A stretch of DNA of 64,000 bases, from contig OY743171.1 of NCBI GenBank assembly GCA_963555705.1, forward strand, positions 20,335,352 through 20,399,351. Direction: 5' to 3'. The notes under the pieces are model-generated. The model worked only from the letters and a program-made list of their open reading frames with translations, made no database searches and had not been told where the DNA came from. The translations under genes and the position numbers were made by a program. Source of the stretch: Ligustrum vulgare (lineage: Eukaryota; Streptophyta; Magnoliopsida; Lamiales; Oleaceae). Of the stretch, positions 30,354-40,097 are shown piece after piece; positions within the stretch are counted from its first letter, which is position 1, and each line of letters begins with the position of its first letter.

Positions 30354-33300
30354 ATGTCTAAAAAACTACCAATAATCGAACCTAGAGTATATAATTATAA
30401 ATCTAAAGATTTACCAAATAATAGTCATTGGCCATTAATAACTGAAACATATGGAAAATTTATACCATTTATATTATTAGGAGAAGGAGGATTTGGAGAA
30501 CATAAACAATTAAACTGGACAAATTTATTTTTACTAAATAAATTAGGAATAAGTTTAGATAAAACTACAGAACAAAATTTAGAACAAGCAAAAAACCCAG
30601 AACAAGTTCAAGAAATTATCAATAATTTACCATTAGAAATAAGACAAATGATAGAAATAACTAATGATTATAAGGATATAAACAAAAATATACCAACACA
30701 AATATTAGAAGTAAAGCAATATGTAAATAACCTATCAAAACAATTAATAACCTTAGAAAACCAAATTAAGCAAATAACTGATAAAATAAATAAAATAGGA
30801 AATATGGTAGGAGTATATGAAAACCCAATAGAAATTATAGAGCAAAAAACTATTATAAAACAAATAAATATGATAAGAACAATTAAAGAAGAAGAAAAAG
30901 GGAAAAATGATTTACATAAAAGAATAGATAATATGCAACAAAATATTGGAATCATAAACCAAAATATAACAAAAATATATGATGAAATGGAAAAAAGAAA
31001 ACCTAAAAGAATAATAACTGACAAAGAATTTAAAGCTATCAATAGATTAGGAATAAATATGATTACTGAACAAATAGAAAAATTTATGGAAAATCCTAAA
31101 AAAGAAGGTGAAGAAGATTACATAACAGAAGAAGATTATATAGAAAAATTTAAAAATCTTAAAATAGAAGAAATTAATATGAATGAACAACAAAGAGCTT
31201 TAATACCAGCAGGACAAAATCCATCAGAATATATACAACAACCAGGAACTAACCAAGTTAAAAAAGAAAATACAAGTAATACTAATCCACAAAATACACC
31301 AGAAATCTATATGAATCAAAGACAAAACACAAATTTCAAAACAAATAATTTTATACCACAACAAAAATATTACACCAAGCCAAATAAAAATTATCCTATA
31401 GAATATACACCATGGAGAAGTATGGAAACACAAATTAGTTCAGAAGGAAGATGGATAGATTTAGGATGTGTGCAAGATGTAGATCATGAATTAGAATTAT
31501 GGATGAAATCTATGACTATGATGGCCTATACCAAAGAATTAACAGGAAAGCAATTACAATTAATGTTAGAAAATACATTTATAGGAACCACTGCAAGATG
31601 GTGGGGAAATTTAACAGAAACTTATATAGGACAAGTTAGAGGAAATGACCAAGATGAAATAGGAACTATTTTAAGCAGATATGAAGATGCATTAAAAAGA
31701 GAATACACATTAGTAATAGACAGAGATACCAAAATTAGTTCAAAACTAAGACATAGATATTTGTTAGAAAATCTATCAATATGTGATATGTGTTACTTTA
31801 AACAATTTGCATGTGAATTTAGAGAATATTTTGAAAAAACAGAATATAATCAAGAAACATATGGTATGGAAATTATGAACCAAATATTCTTTAAATTACC
31901 AAACCCATGGAATTTAGAATTATTTAAGGACTGGGAAAAATTAGAAATACCATTAAGTAATAATAGTTTAGGAGCAAGAATACAATTTATAGAAATGAGA
32001 CAACAAGAAAAATGTATGGAAGCAAATAATATGATAAAATTCCATAAAGCAAGTAAAAAATCATTATGCTGTGATAAATTACAATATAAACCAACACAAT
32101 GGGGATGTCATCTAGAAAGAAAATATAAGAAAAAGAAATACTATAGAAAAGATAAATTTAGAAATAAATTTAATAAATTTAATAAATATAAAAAACCATA
32201 TAATAAAACATTTAAAAGGTATAGAGTACCATACAAGAGATATTTAAGGCAAAAACAAAACAAAACTAAAACATACCCTAAAAATCTTAGAAAATGTAAA
32301 TGCTATTCATGTGGAGAAATAGGACATATATCTCCAGAATGTCCTAAGAAAGATAAAAAGAAAAATATGATGTATATCTCATTAATAGAAAAAGAAAATT
32401 ATAACTTATTACCTATTGAACAAGAAGAAGAATGGGAAGAAATTCCTGAAGATGAAGAAATTTATGAATTAGAAGAACATGAAGTAATAAATACAATAAT
32501 GGAATTAGAATCTTCAGAAGAAAGTGAATCTAATGAATCTAGTGAAGAAGAATATTTATATATAAATATGATTAGACAAATTAGTGAAGAAGGTACATCT
32601 AAAGAATATGAATATCAATTAGAAGAAAATGAAGAACAACTAAATGAAAGATTAATATTTAATCCTAAAATGTATGAGAAGATCTTAAAATCAAAATTAG
32701 ATGTAGAACCAAAAGAAATATTTAATTTACCATTTTGGCAGAAAAACAAAGAAATAGCATATGTAGCAAGAAACCATAGTCACCCTATAGACATAAGAGA
32801 TACTACAGGAAATACATTAATACCAATAATAAATGAAGAAATTATAAGACAAGAAATAAACCTATTGAATCCTGAACTAAAAGGAAAAATAAAGAACATA
32901 TATTTAGGAGCTGTACAAATTATAGCAAAAGCCTATTTTAGAGAAGGAATAGATACACCTATAGAATTCTATATTATGGATGATAGAATTGTAAGTTCAG
33001 TACAAGATGCTCTAATAGGAATTGTAACAGGAAACTTAATGTACCAAAAAGTAAAATTTACAATAAGACCAAATTTCAGCATAAGTATGGGAGAACAAAA
33101 TAAAAATAAAGCCTTAACATTATATTACAGGTTAAGAGGGATAGATATGGAACCAGGAAGTAAAACTATAAGTTTAACTATTAGAACAATATATGCTTTT
33201 ACTAGTAAACATGAAGTAAAAATTAAGAATGCTACAAGAACACATATAATAGAACCCATATTTCAGAATTTATTGGAATACAAACCAGCTAAAGAAAATC

Positions 33301-33914
33301 CAAGAATGACAATACCAGAAGATATAGAAATAGATTTCAATCAAGCTAAAAGATTAGTAAATATGGATAAACCACAAATAGAATTTGGAAGAAGATCAAT
33401 TAGCCTAAGAAGAAATACTAGTACAAAATCATTACCTGAAATAGAAAATAGGAATGATTCAGAAAAACAAATAATGACAAAAATACATAGAAAAATACCA
33501 AGAATGAATCTATCTAAAAGAAATGAGACAAAACAATTTGAAGTTATGATAGAAATTAGAATAAATGGAGAATGGAAAGAGCAGAAAGTATTAATAGATA
33601 CTGGAGCAACTGTATCTCATATAAAAGAAAACATAATAGGAGACTTAGAACTTAAAGTAACGAATAATTCAATTCAAATACAAGATTATTTTGGAAATAT
33701 TCATCCCATGGATACTTATGTAGAATTACCAATAAGAATAAATAAAAGAAATGAAATAATCATAAACATGTACGTAGAACATACAGGAAAGGTAAATACG
33801 GAATTACTATTAGGAACAGACTTCTTAGAGCAAGTAAAACCATATTACATAAAAGATGATAGAATGCTATTAACAATACAAAATGAAAATTTAGTTATAC
33901 CAAGGTTATTATGA
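30354..33914 (+). CDS. Pararetroviral coat-protein/movement-protein polyprotein with C-terminal retropepsin-like domain
   Basis: 1186 aa from ATG 30354 (the frame is open further up, but only a GTG inside the primer site precedes). Residues 90-220 are predicted coiled coil. Residues about 350-600 form the capsid core (ELELWMKSM, TTARWWGN), ending in a very basic Lys/Arg tract and a zinc knuckle C650-X2-C653-X4-H658-X4-C663, the caulimovirid coat-protein signature for packaging pregenome. An acidic Glu-rich stretch follows (about 690-745). Residues about 765-980 match the 30K-type movement protein (YLGAVQII, DALIGIVTGNL) that opens plasmodesmata. The last 110 residues carry LIDTGATVSH (Asp 1082) and LLLGTDFL, a second aspartic-protease fold besides the one in the next ORF. 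The stop overlaps the next ATG (ATGA), suiting reinitiation. Confidence 0.85.
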   Translation: MSKKLPIIEPRVYNYKSKDLPNNSHWPLITETYGKFIPFILLGEGGFGEHKQLNWTNLFLLNKLGISLDKTTEQNLEQAKNPEQVQEIINNLPLEIRQMIEITNDYKDINKNIPTQILEVKQYVNNLSKQLITLENQIKQITDKINKIGNMVGVYENPIEIIEQKTIIKQINMIRTIKEEEKGKNDLHKRIDNMQQNIGIINQNITKIYDEMEKRKPKRIITDKEFKAINRLGINMITEQIEKFMENPKKEGEEDYITEEDYIEKFKNLKIEEINMNEQQRALIPAGQNPSEYIQQPGTNQVKKENTSNTNPQNTPEIYMNQRQNTNFKTNNFIPQQKYYTKPNKNYPIEYTPWRSMETQISSEGRWIDLGCVQDVDHELELWMKSMTMMAYTKELTGKQLQLMLENTFIGTTARWWGNLTETYIGQVRGNDQDEIGTILSRYEDALKREYTLVIDRDTKISSKLRHRYLLENLSICDMCYFKQFACEFREYFEKTEYNQETYGMEIMNQIFFKLPNPWNLELFKDWEKLEIPLSNNSLGARIQFIEMRQQEKCMEANNMIKFHKASKKSLCCDKLQYKPTQWGCHLERKYKKKKYYRKDKFRNKFNKFNKYKKPYNKTFKRYRVPYKRYLRQKQNKTKTYPKNLRKCKCYSCGEIGHISPECPKKDKKKNMMYISLIEKENYNLLPIEQEEEWEEIPEDEEIYELEEHEVINTIMELESSEESESNESSEEEYLYINMIRQISEEGTSKEYEYQLEENEEQLNERLIFNPKMYEKILKSKLDVEPKEIFNLPFWQKNKEIAYVARNHSHPIDIRDTTGNTLIPIINEEIIRQEINLLNPELKGKIKNIYLGAVQIIAKAYFREGIDTPIEFYIMDDRIVSSVQDALIGIVTGNLMYQKVKFTIRPNFSISMGEQNKNKALTLYYRLRGIDMEPGSKTISLTIRTIYAFTSKHEVKIKNATRTHIIEPIFQNLLEYKPAKENPRMTIPEDIEIDFNQAKRLVNMDKPQIEFGRRSISLRRNTSTKSLPEIENRNDSEKQIMTKIHRKIPRMNLSKRNETKQFEVMIEIRINGEWKEQKVLIDTGATVSHIKENIIGDLELKVTNNSIQIQDYFGNIHPMDTYVELPIRINKRNEIIINMYVEHTGKVNTELLLGTDFLEQVKPYYIKDDRMLLTIQNENLVIPRLL

Positions 33915-35869
33915 ATAAAATACAAGGAGGAAGAGAACATATTTATATACTAACCAAAATGAATTACAATGGATATCTTAGTAGAAATTATCATGCATTG
34001 TTTGATACAGGAGCATCATCCTGTTTATTTAAAGAAAATGTATTACCCCCAGAAATGTGGAGTAATAAAAAAGATAATGAAGAAAGAGTAATACTTGCAG
34101 GATTTGATGGAAGCACAAACCTAATAACTAAAGTAGCAAGGAATGTTAAAATACAAATAGGAAAATATGAATTACAAATACCTTATGTATATCAATTTGA
34201 TGATATGCCAGGGGATATATTATTAGGAAATAACTTCATAAAACAATATTATCCAATAACTATTGATGAAAAAGTTATACTTTTATCTACGCCTTGCCAC
34301 CATATAGCAATTGCAATAAGAATTAATGATCCTTACTGTAGAGAAAAAATGCCTCATATAGCAGCTCATCGTGGTGAGGATAGACAAAAATTAACACAAA
34401 CAACACAATTTATGCCTAACAAAAATAGAATAAATCTAGTACAAGAACATTTTGATCAAATTGTAATAAAAAATATTACAGAAAAATTATTAAAATTATC
34501 AGGAGATAATCCTTTGGAAAAATGGCACATAAATAAGCCTATGGCAGAAATTATACTAGAAGATGATACTAAGATTATTAGTGTAAAACCAATTAAACAT
34601 ACACCAAAAGAATTACCTGAATTTGAAATGCACATAAAAGAAATGCTAGAAAAGAAATTTATTAGAGAATCTAATAGTAAACATAGTAGTCCAGCCTTCA
34701 TTGTAATAAAACATTCAGAACAAAAAAGAGGAAAATCTAGAATGGTAATTAATTATAAAAGGTTAAACACTTATACAAAAGAATTAAAATATCCAATACC
34801 AAACCAACAAGTATTATTTAATCAAATTAGAGGAAAGAAATATTTCTCTAAATTTGATCTCAAATCAGGATTTTATCATATTATGTTAACTGAAGAATCT
34901 AGACATTTAACAGCTTTTACGGTACCACAAGGATTTTATGAATGGAATGTATTACCTTTTGGATTTAAAAATAGTCCAGGAGAATTCCAAAGGTATATGG
35001 ATAAAATATTTAAAGATTATTATCATTTTATTACAGTATATATTGATGATGTTCTTATTTACTCTGAAACCAGACAAGACCACTTAAAACATCTAAATAT
35101 TTTTATAGATATTGTAAGGAATAATGGAATTATATTATCAGCTACAAAAATGGAGATAGCTAAAGAAAAGGTAGAATTTTTGGGATCTATAATAAGGCAA
35201 GAAGGAATAAAACTCCAAAAACATATTGGTACAAAAATACAAGAATTTGACAATCATATAAAAGATAAAACACAATTACAAAGCTTTTTAGGAATTGTAA
35301 ATCAGACTAGGAAATATGTACCTAACTTAGCAAAACATTTAATCCCATTACAAAAAAGATTAAAAGGAAAAACTAGATGGACACCATGGTCTAAAGATGA
35401 AGAAGAAGAAGTACAAAAAATTAAAGACCTTTGTAAAGATTTACCAGAATTAGAATTACCCAAAAAAGAATGTGATTGGATTATAGAAACCGATGCATGT
35501 GAAACAGCATGGAGAGCAGTACTTAAATATATTTATCCAAATGAGGATGAGGAAAGGATTGCACAGTATACTAGTGGCAGTTTTACTCAAACTCAAACTA
35601 ATTATCATATAAATGAAAAAGAATTATTAGCTGTAAAGATTGCTATTAAAAAATTTGAATTATTTATTGTTACTACAAAATTCAAAATTAGAACAGATAA
35701 TACACAAGTTAAATATTGGTTAACTAAAGAAATTGATCCAACTATTGCAAATAAAAGGTTAATTAGATGGCAAGTAGAACTTAGTCATTATGATTTTGAA
35801 ATTATTCATATTAAGGGTACTGACAATGTTATTGCAGATTATTTATCAAGACATGAAAGACATACTTAA
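33911..35869 (+). CDS. Pararetroviral protease, reverse transcriptase and RNase H
   Basis: 652 aa. It converts pregenomic RNA into DNA in the cytoplasmic particle. Residues 28-115: aspartic protease with FDTGASSC (Asp 32) and DILLGNNF. Residues about 200-450: reverse transcriptase with FSKFDLKSGFYHI, LPFGFKNSP and the active site YIDD at 377-380. Residues about 515-652: RNase H with ETDAC, a conserved Glu in NEKELLAV and RTDNTQ. All catalytic motifs are present. There is no integrase, as in the whole family. Overlaps the previous ORF by 4 bases and the transactivator ORF by 17. Confidence 0.92.
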   Translation: MNKIQGGREHIYILTKMNYNGYLSRNYHALFDTGASSCLFKENVLPPEMWSNKKDNEERVILAGFDGSTNLITKVARNVKIQIGKYELQIPYVYQFDDMPGDILLGNNFIKQYYPITIDEKVILLSTPCHHIAIAIRINDPYCREKMPHIAAHRGEDRQKLTQTTQFMPNKNRINLVQEHFDQIVIKNITEKLLKLSGDNPLEKWHINKPMAEIILEDDTKIISVKPIKHTPKELPEFEMHIKEMLEKKFIRESNSKHSSPAFIVIKHSEQKRGKSRMVINYKRLNTYTKELKYPIPNQQVLFNQIRGKKYFSKFDLKSGFYHIMLTEESRHLTAFTVPQGFYEWNVLPFGFKNSPGEFQRYMDKIFKDYYHFITVYIDDVLIYSETRQDHLKHLNIFIDIVRNNGIILSATKMEIAKEKVEFLGSIIRQEGIKLQKHIGTKIQEFDNHIKDKTQLQSFLGIVNQTRKYVPNLAKHLIPLQKRLKGKTRWTPWSKDEEEEVQKIKDLCKDLPELELPKKECDWIIETDACETAWRAVLKYIYPNEDEERIAQYTSGSFTQTQTNYHINEKELLAVKIAIKKFELFIVTTKFKIRTDNTQVKYWLTKEIDPTIANKRLIRWQVELSHYDFEIIHIKGTDNVIADYLSRHERHT

Positions 35870-36956
35870 GAAAGTAGAAGAAATTAACTTGGCCATGGGT
35901 CAAATGAATATCAACTATTCAAATCTATTCAACCATGTGAATACTTGCATGGCGCAGATTGTACAAATTAACAGTGAACTAGCCTTTTACAAGTCAAGGG
36001 TTAATTCTCTTGAGGAAATGTACAAAGGAGGATCACAATCCTCTCCAGTGAAGAATTTATCTGTAGAACTTCCTATTGAGGAAGAAGTATCTAATGTATC
36101 AATTATTGGAAGTTCATCTTCCAAAGCCATTAGCAAAACTATTGAACCATCTAAAGAAACTTTTTTAGAAGCTGCGAAGAAACCAGCAGTCGTAACAAAG
36201 GAACTATCAGAAAAGGAGAAAGTTATGAAGAAACTAGAGACATTCTTGAAGTATGTGGAGTATCTAAACAAAAGGACAAAAGAAGGAGAATGGCTAAGGA
36301 CAATTAGCCATCAAAAAATCAATAAAGCAATTATTTTTCCAGGAGCAGAACCAAGAACAGTCAGGGGACTGTTTGACCAAGGACTTATTCAGTGCATCTA
36401 CCCTAGCAAGGATATAAAGGAAATATCATTATTACCTAATTCTATCAAGGCAGCAGTGAAAACATATTTTGGAATTACCAAAGCTGAAAAGATCTATGTC
36501 AGGATTTACTCAGCCATTCCAGAATTTATTGATGAAGAATTTCTAAGGGCAGAACATATTGTAAAACTCGGAGTAACTAGCAAAGCTATTCTTTCAGAAC
36601 CAGAAATAAAACCATTTAACAAAGAGGAACAGATAAAAGCTATTCCAGAAAAAAGGGCATTGGGATTTAGAGTAATGTACACTGAATTAAGGGATACCCT
36701 TACACAAACTAATGTTTGGGTATATGAATCTAATGATGACAAATTATTGATCTACAGCATTGCAAGAATTAATCAAGTTAATTGTCAATTATGGAAATTA
36801 AGAGAATATGCTGAGAATATACTTGTCAGCAATTTGGATCTTAGCAAAGAAGCCTATGAATATTTACATCACTTAATGGAGGTAGAAACTGGTCACAAAT
36901 GTAATAATTGTGGGGACCTACTCAACTATAATGAAGATGAAGCATACCTTGTCTGA
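35853..36956 (+). CDS. Pararetroviral transactivator/inclusion-body protein-like (TAV)
   Basis: 367 aa from ATG 35853; the frame is open to an ATG at 35790, which would overlap RNase H more. N-terminus is a heptad region (ILKKVEEINLAMGQMN). A central block (FPGAEPRTVRGLFDQGLI and KAAVKTYFGI) resembles the core of caulimovirus ORF VI proteins, which allow reinitiation on polycistronic viral RNA and build inclusion bodies. The end has CNNCGDL, a partial zinc ribbon-like pair. Position just before the promoter is the family's usual one. Assigned by position and core motif; the sequence is divergent. Confidence 0.75.
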   Translation: MKDILKKVEEINLAMGQMNINYSNLFNHVNTCMAQIVQINSELAFYKSRVNSLEEMYKGGSQSSPVKNLSVELPIEEEVSNVSIIGSSSSKAISKTIEPSKETFLEAAKKPAVVTKELSEKEKVMKKLETFLKYVEYLNKRTKEGEWLRTISHQKINKAIIFPGAEPRTVRGLFDQGLIQCIYPSKDIKEISLLPNSIKAAVKTYFGITKAEKIYVRIYSAIPEFIDEEFLRAEHIVKLGVTSKAILSEPEIKPFNKEEQIKAIPEKRALGFRVMYTELRDTLTQTNVWVYESNDDKLLIYSIARINQVNCQLWKLREYAENILVSNLDLSKEAYEYLHHLMEVETGHKCNNCGDLLNYNEDEAYLV

Positions 36957-37117
36957 ACACGAATTATTCAAGGCATGGGGGTTCAGACCCATGTGAAGCT
37001 TTAGAAAAGCAGCAAAAATTATTGTAACTTTAGCTTTACTTTATCTACTTTAAATCTTAGCCAAGTATGTAAAAGATAGGGAATATTATCTTGTTTCCCA
37101 AACTTTGCTTTTTCCAA

Positions 37118-37182
37118 CTATAAAAGGAGGAGTCTCTCCTCATTGTAAGCATCCGAAAATCATATGAGTTTTCAGCAATAAA
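37118..37182 (+). promoter_or_regulatory. Pararetroviral pregenome promoter and poly(A) signal
   Basis: CTATAAAAGG at 37118-37127 is a strong TATA box, with a start expected near 37150. AATAAA at 37177-37182 lies about 30 bp downstream of that start. This spacing gives the terminal repeat of the pregenomic RNA: the signal must be skipped near the 5' end and used on the second pass. Confidence 0.75.
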
Positions 37183-37189
37183 AATCTAT

Positions 37190-37836
37190 ATTCTCTATCT
37201 ATTGTCTTTCTTTTCATTCCTAGTTCAAAATTTTCTTTCATCAAACCAATTCAGAAACAGTTAGCAGAAGGTATGAGTAACTAAACTTCACATAGATATA
37301 TATGAAGCTATAAATAGTTAGTAATACTCTATTTATTTATGAGTCCATAAGTTTATTCTTTATAAAACTTTTATTGAAAGAGTACATCCAGAGGTAGGAA
37401 ACGAAACTGGATTGTGCTGAACCTCTTTGAAGTGTTTGTTTAAGTGTTAAACAGAAAATGTTGGAGTAAGTCTTTCGAGCATCCTTCAATGCATAAGTCT
37501 TTCGAGCAGCAACGATCTTCTATGAAGATGTGTTTAATACTTAGATAAATAACTGAAGAGTATTTGGTCAAAAATCTTTTAAAATCAGATTTACAAAGAA
37601 GCGTGATGGACCCATAGATAGAAAGAAGTATTATTGATTATTTATAGTGGATTATATATCGTCTTTTTTATTGATATTATACAATTACTGTTATTAAAGT
37701 CTTAAATTTATCATTTTGCTTATGATATCTCTTGCATGTTTTTATATATGTTGAAAATTTGTTTTTATTATTCCTAGAATTAACTATTGGAAAAGGATTT
37801 GAATTAATAGCTTAAATTTAAATAGTTTTATAATTT
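37190..37836 (+). other. Pararetroviral leader region
   Basis: About 650 bp with short ORFs and AT-rich sequence, between the poly(A) signal and the 111-aa ORF. Repeated AAGTCTTTCGAGCA near 37470 and 37495. A long structured leader with short ORFs is normal for the family; I did not fold it. Confidence 0.5.
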
Positions 37837-38172
37837 ATGAATTCAGAACATTTAATAGAACTAAATCCTTCAGAAGTAAACGACTTTAAGTATTTAAGAG
37901 AAGAAACAATTAAACAATTAGAAGTTGTAAGAGAAGATTTAGGAAGATTTTATGATTTATTAGACTACGCAATAAAAGAACCCACATTCACAGATTTTTC
38001 ACAATTTACTAGAATTATAGTAAATAGAGGAAGAATAATTAGTGATCTAGAGAAAAAAATTGAAGAATTAAATATAATTATTGAAGAAAAGAGTTTAACA
38101 TATAATAGTATATATTACGCATTTTATGTAAACAATAAATTTAGAGATATAGACATAACATCAGAAAGTTAA
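37837..38172 (+). CDS. Small pararetroviral ORF, 111 aa, coiled-coil
   Basis: Intact. Glu/Lys-rich heptads (LREETIKQLEVVREDLGRFY, ISDLEKKIEELNIIIEE) suggest a coiled coil. Its base composition matches the other pararetroviral ORFs. It lies at the opposite end of the insertion from the 89-aa ORF, but in a circle they would be neighbours. Function unknown. Confidence 0.6.
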   Translation: MNSEHLIELNPSEVNDFKYLREETIKQLEVVREDLGRFYDLLDYAIKEPTFTDFSQFTRIIVNRGRIISDLEKKIEELNIIIEEKSLTYNSIYYAFYVNNKFRDIDITSES

Positions 38173-38233
38173 AAGAATTATAACTAGAAGGATAACATAG
38201 TAATTAAACATTCAAAATTTTTGTCTTTTAGTC

Positions 38234-38304
38234 GTTAGTACAACTGTTAGTACAATTTTGTTAGTAAGTGTAGCAAGGTCCAAAAAAAGATGACTAATTT
38301 CTAG
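38234..38304. repeat. Right border of the pararetroviral insertion: inverted and direct repeat
   Basis: 38234-38269 has three GTTAGTA copies and ends TTTGTTAGTAAGT, the inverse of the left border. 38282-38304 begins AAAAAAAGATGACTAA and ends TTCTAG, resembling 29795-29815 in direct orientation. Confidence 0.6.
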
Positions 38305-39858
38305 TCGCCATAAAATTTAAAAGCCTTTTTGGGCTCCCACCCAACCCCACCCCACCCACGCCAATTTTTTTCTTCCAGCCCCCATCGTCTCCCACCGCAT
38401 CAGTGTTTAACATTCCCAATGGTTAATTTGTTCCGATTTTACGTAGAACCCCATGCACCCCATTTCTCAACCCCCACATTAAATTCATCTGTATATTCAA
38501 GCCGGGAATCCTCAAATTCTACTTGTTCCTTTCTAGTTTAAAATAAACTTAATGCATAAAATTATTGTCCAAATTCATTCATGACCATTACAACATATAT
38601 AGATAAATCAATATAGCTTCAAATTACAAAAATAAATGGTAAATTAATTCTCAAACAATAAATTTACTGGATTAGTGAGGTCAAAATAAAACATATTAAT
38701 GCATTGTCCAAATTTATTACCACTACAACATAGAAATAAACAAATATAACTTTAAATTACAAAAATAAATTGTAAATTAATTCTCGAACAATAAAATTAC
38801 TGGATTATTGAGGTAAAAAAAACATAGTAATGTATATAATTATTGTTCAAATTAATGACCATTACAACATAAAGATAAACAAATATAGCTTCAAAATTAC
38901 AAAAAAACATACCTTTCAATAACCACAACGATGTCGAGGAAGAAGTCGCAAAAATAAGGCGTTTGCTATTTTTATTAGGTTTTTTACTTGGCCTCTTTGT
39001 GATATATAATATATGATGTGATTTGAGATTGGACACCAACAATCTATCATTAGTTATGTATTTATCTTTGTTGTTTAATTTCTTTTTCTTGACATAAATG
39101 CTTCATTTTTCACTTGATACTTATTTAGTAAATTCTGTAAGTTATTTTAAGTTTTACCCGTTGAATATTATGGCATCAATATTGTGTATTCATTTATTTT
39201 ATTACATTTATCACAACTTAATAACATTCATGCTATTCATTCCCACTAGGCTTGAGTTGGTGCCACACCTCACTGGGGCTCAATCTCAGGAGAGGTAAAT
39301 AAAATTGTTCTCTATTAAATGATTAGTAATATATAAAGTATATGCAATGTGCTATAGACTAGTATTCATGAAAATAGCATGTTAAAATATGCTCAAGTAA
39401 ATATTGTCCTCTACAAATTAAGGATCGACTACATGAATGTAAAACCATTTCATCTTTCTCTGTGTACTAGTGCTCGCACGTGCGCTATTTTGATATTTGT
39501 ATACATTTGCATGGTTATTTTATGTGAAATGCAAAGGTGAAGTAAATCCAACAGAAGGATCGTATCGGTAACCGTAACCTATAACAAGAATTCTAAAGTT
39601 TTTCAATAATCAAGAGTGTCATAAGCTTCCATGAGTAAATGACATCAGATTAACAAGCAATTCTTATCAAGAAAAGAAATAGTCCCATCAATGAACTAAT
39701 TAGGCTTAAGTTAGGTTGCTCAATGATATAAGAAGAAGCTTGGAGAGTACATTCCAAATCCTTCCCACTTGCTGCAGAGCTAATTAGATTGTCCTTATTC
39801 AGTCTGCACAAAATATTTATTTTCTCCACAACCTCAATTTCATCACTTCCCATAAATA
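38305..39858. other. Spacer with a 130-145 bp tandem repeat, no gene seen
   Basis: Between about 38549 and 38915 a unit containing TTGTCCAAAT, ACCA(T/C)TACAACATA and TTACAAAAATAAAT is present about 2.6 times, with starts near 38551, 38697 and 38827. CTAGTGCTCGCACGTGCGC near 39468 resembles the repeat ends at 62363 and 63977. No coding region is supported. Confidence 0.55.
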
Positions 39859-40097
39859 ATGAGACAAATTTCTCCAAAAAAAAAAGGATGTAACCCACAC
39901 CTTTAGGGCCCGAACCGACCATGTCCTAAATCATTGGTTCGAGTGGTAAATCGCAAGTTATGCTTCCTAGAGCCAGCGTGGATGATACTCAGTAACGCCT
40001 CGCGAAGCAAGGTAACCCCTGCTTGCCACAGGGAATGAATCCATTATTCAGCCGTCAGGATTGGAACCCTACACACGACTGATGAGACAAATTTCTC
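39859..40097 (-). mobile_element. SINE-like retroposon with 16-bp target duplication
   Basis: ATGAGACAAATTTCTC is repeated exactly at 39859-39874 and 40082-40097. The 207-bp insert between them (39875-40081) ends, on the minus strand, in a run of about ten T, and begins with GGTTCCAATCC, one change from a pol III B box. Long exact duplications and a homopolymer tail fit LINE-mediated insertion. An A box is not obvious, so it may be 5' truncated. Confidence 0.65.

Larger units (their letters stand above)
29816..38269 (+). mobile_element. Endogenous pararetrovirus (Caulimoviridae), apparently full length
   Basis: About 8.4 kb with strongly A-rich coding strand. Order: small ORF, tRNA-Met primer site, coat-protein/movement-protein ORF, protease-RT-RNase H ORF, transactivator-like ORF, promoter plus poly(A) signal, leader, second small ORF. 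Coat protein upstream of movement protein in one ORF and a separate transactivator ORF fit the Solendovirus/Cavemovirus side of the family. Every ORF is open with no visible stop or frameshift, which is unusual for an endogenous copy. No integrase is present, as expected; entry was probably by illegitimate recombination. The borders carry inverted and direct repeats. Confidence 0.85.

Noticed and set aside
30668..31042. Minus-strand hydrophobic ORFs within the pararetroviral region (also 31224-31433, 34456-34701)
   Set aside because: They are reverse readings of A-rich coding sequence, which always yields Phe/Ile/Leu-rich shadows.
39098..39298. Short ORF of 66 codons
   Set aside because: No domain, no neighbouring exons, AT-rich context.
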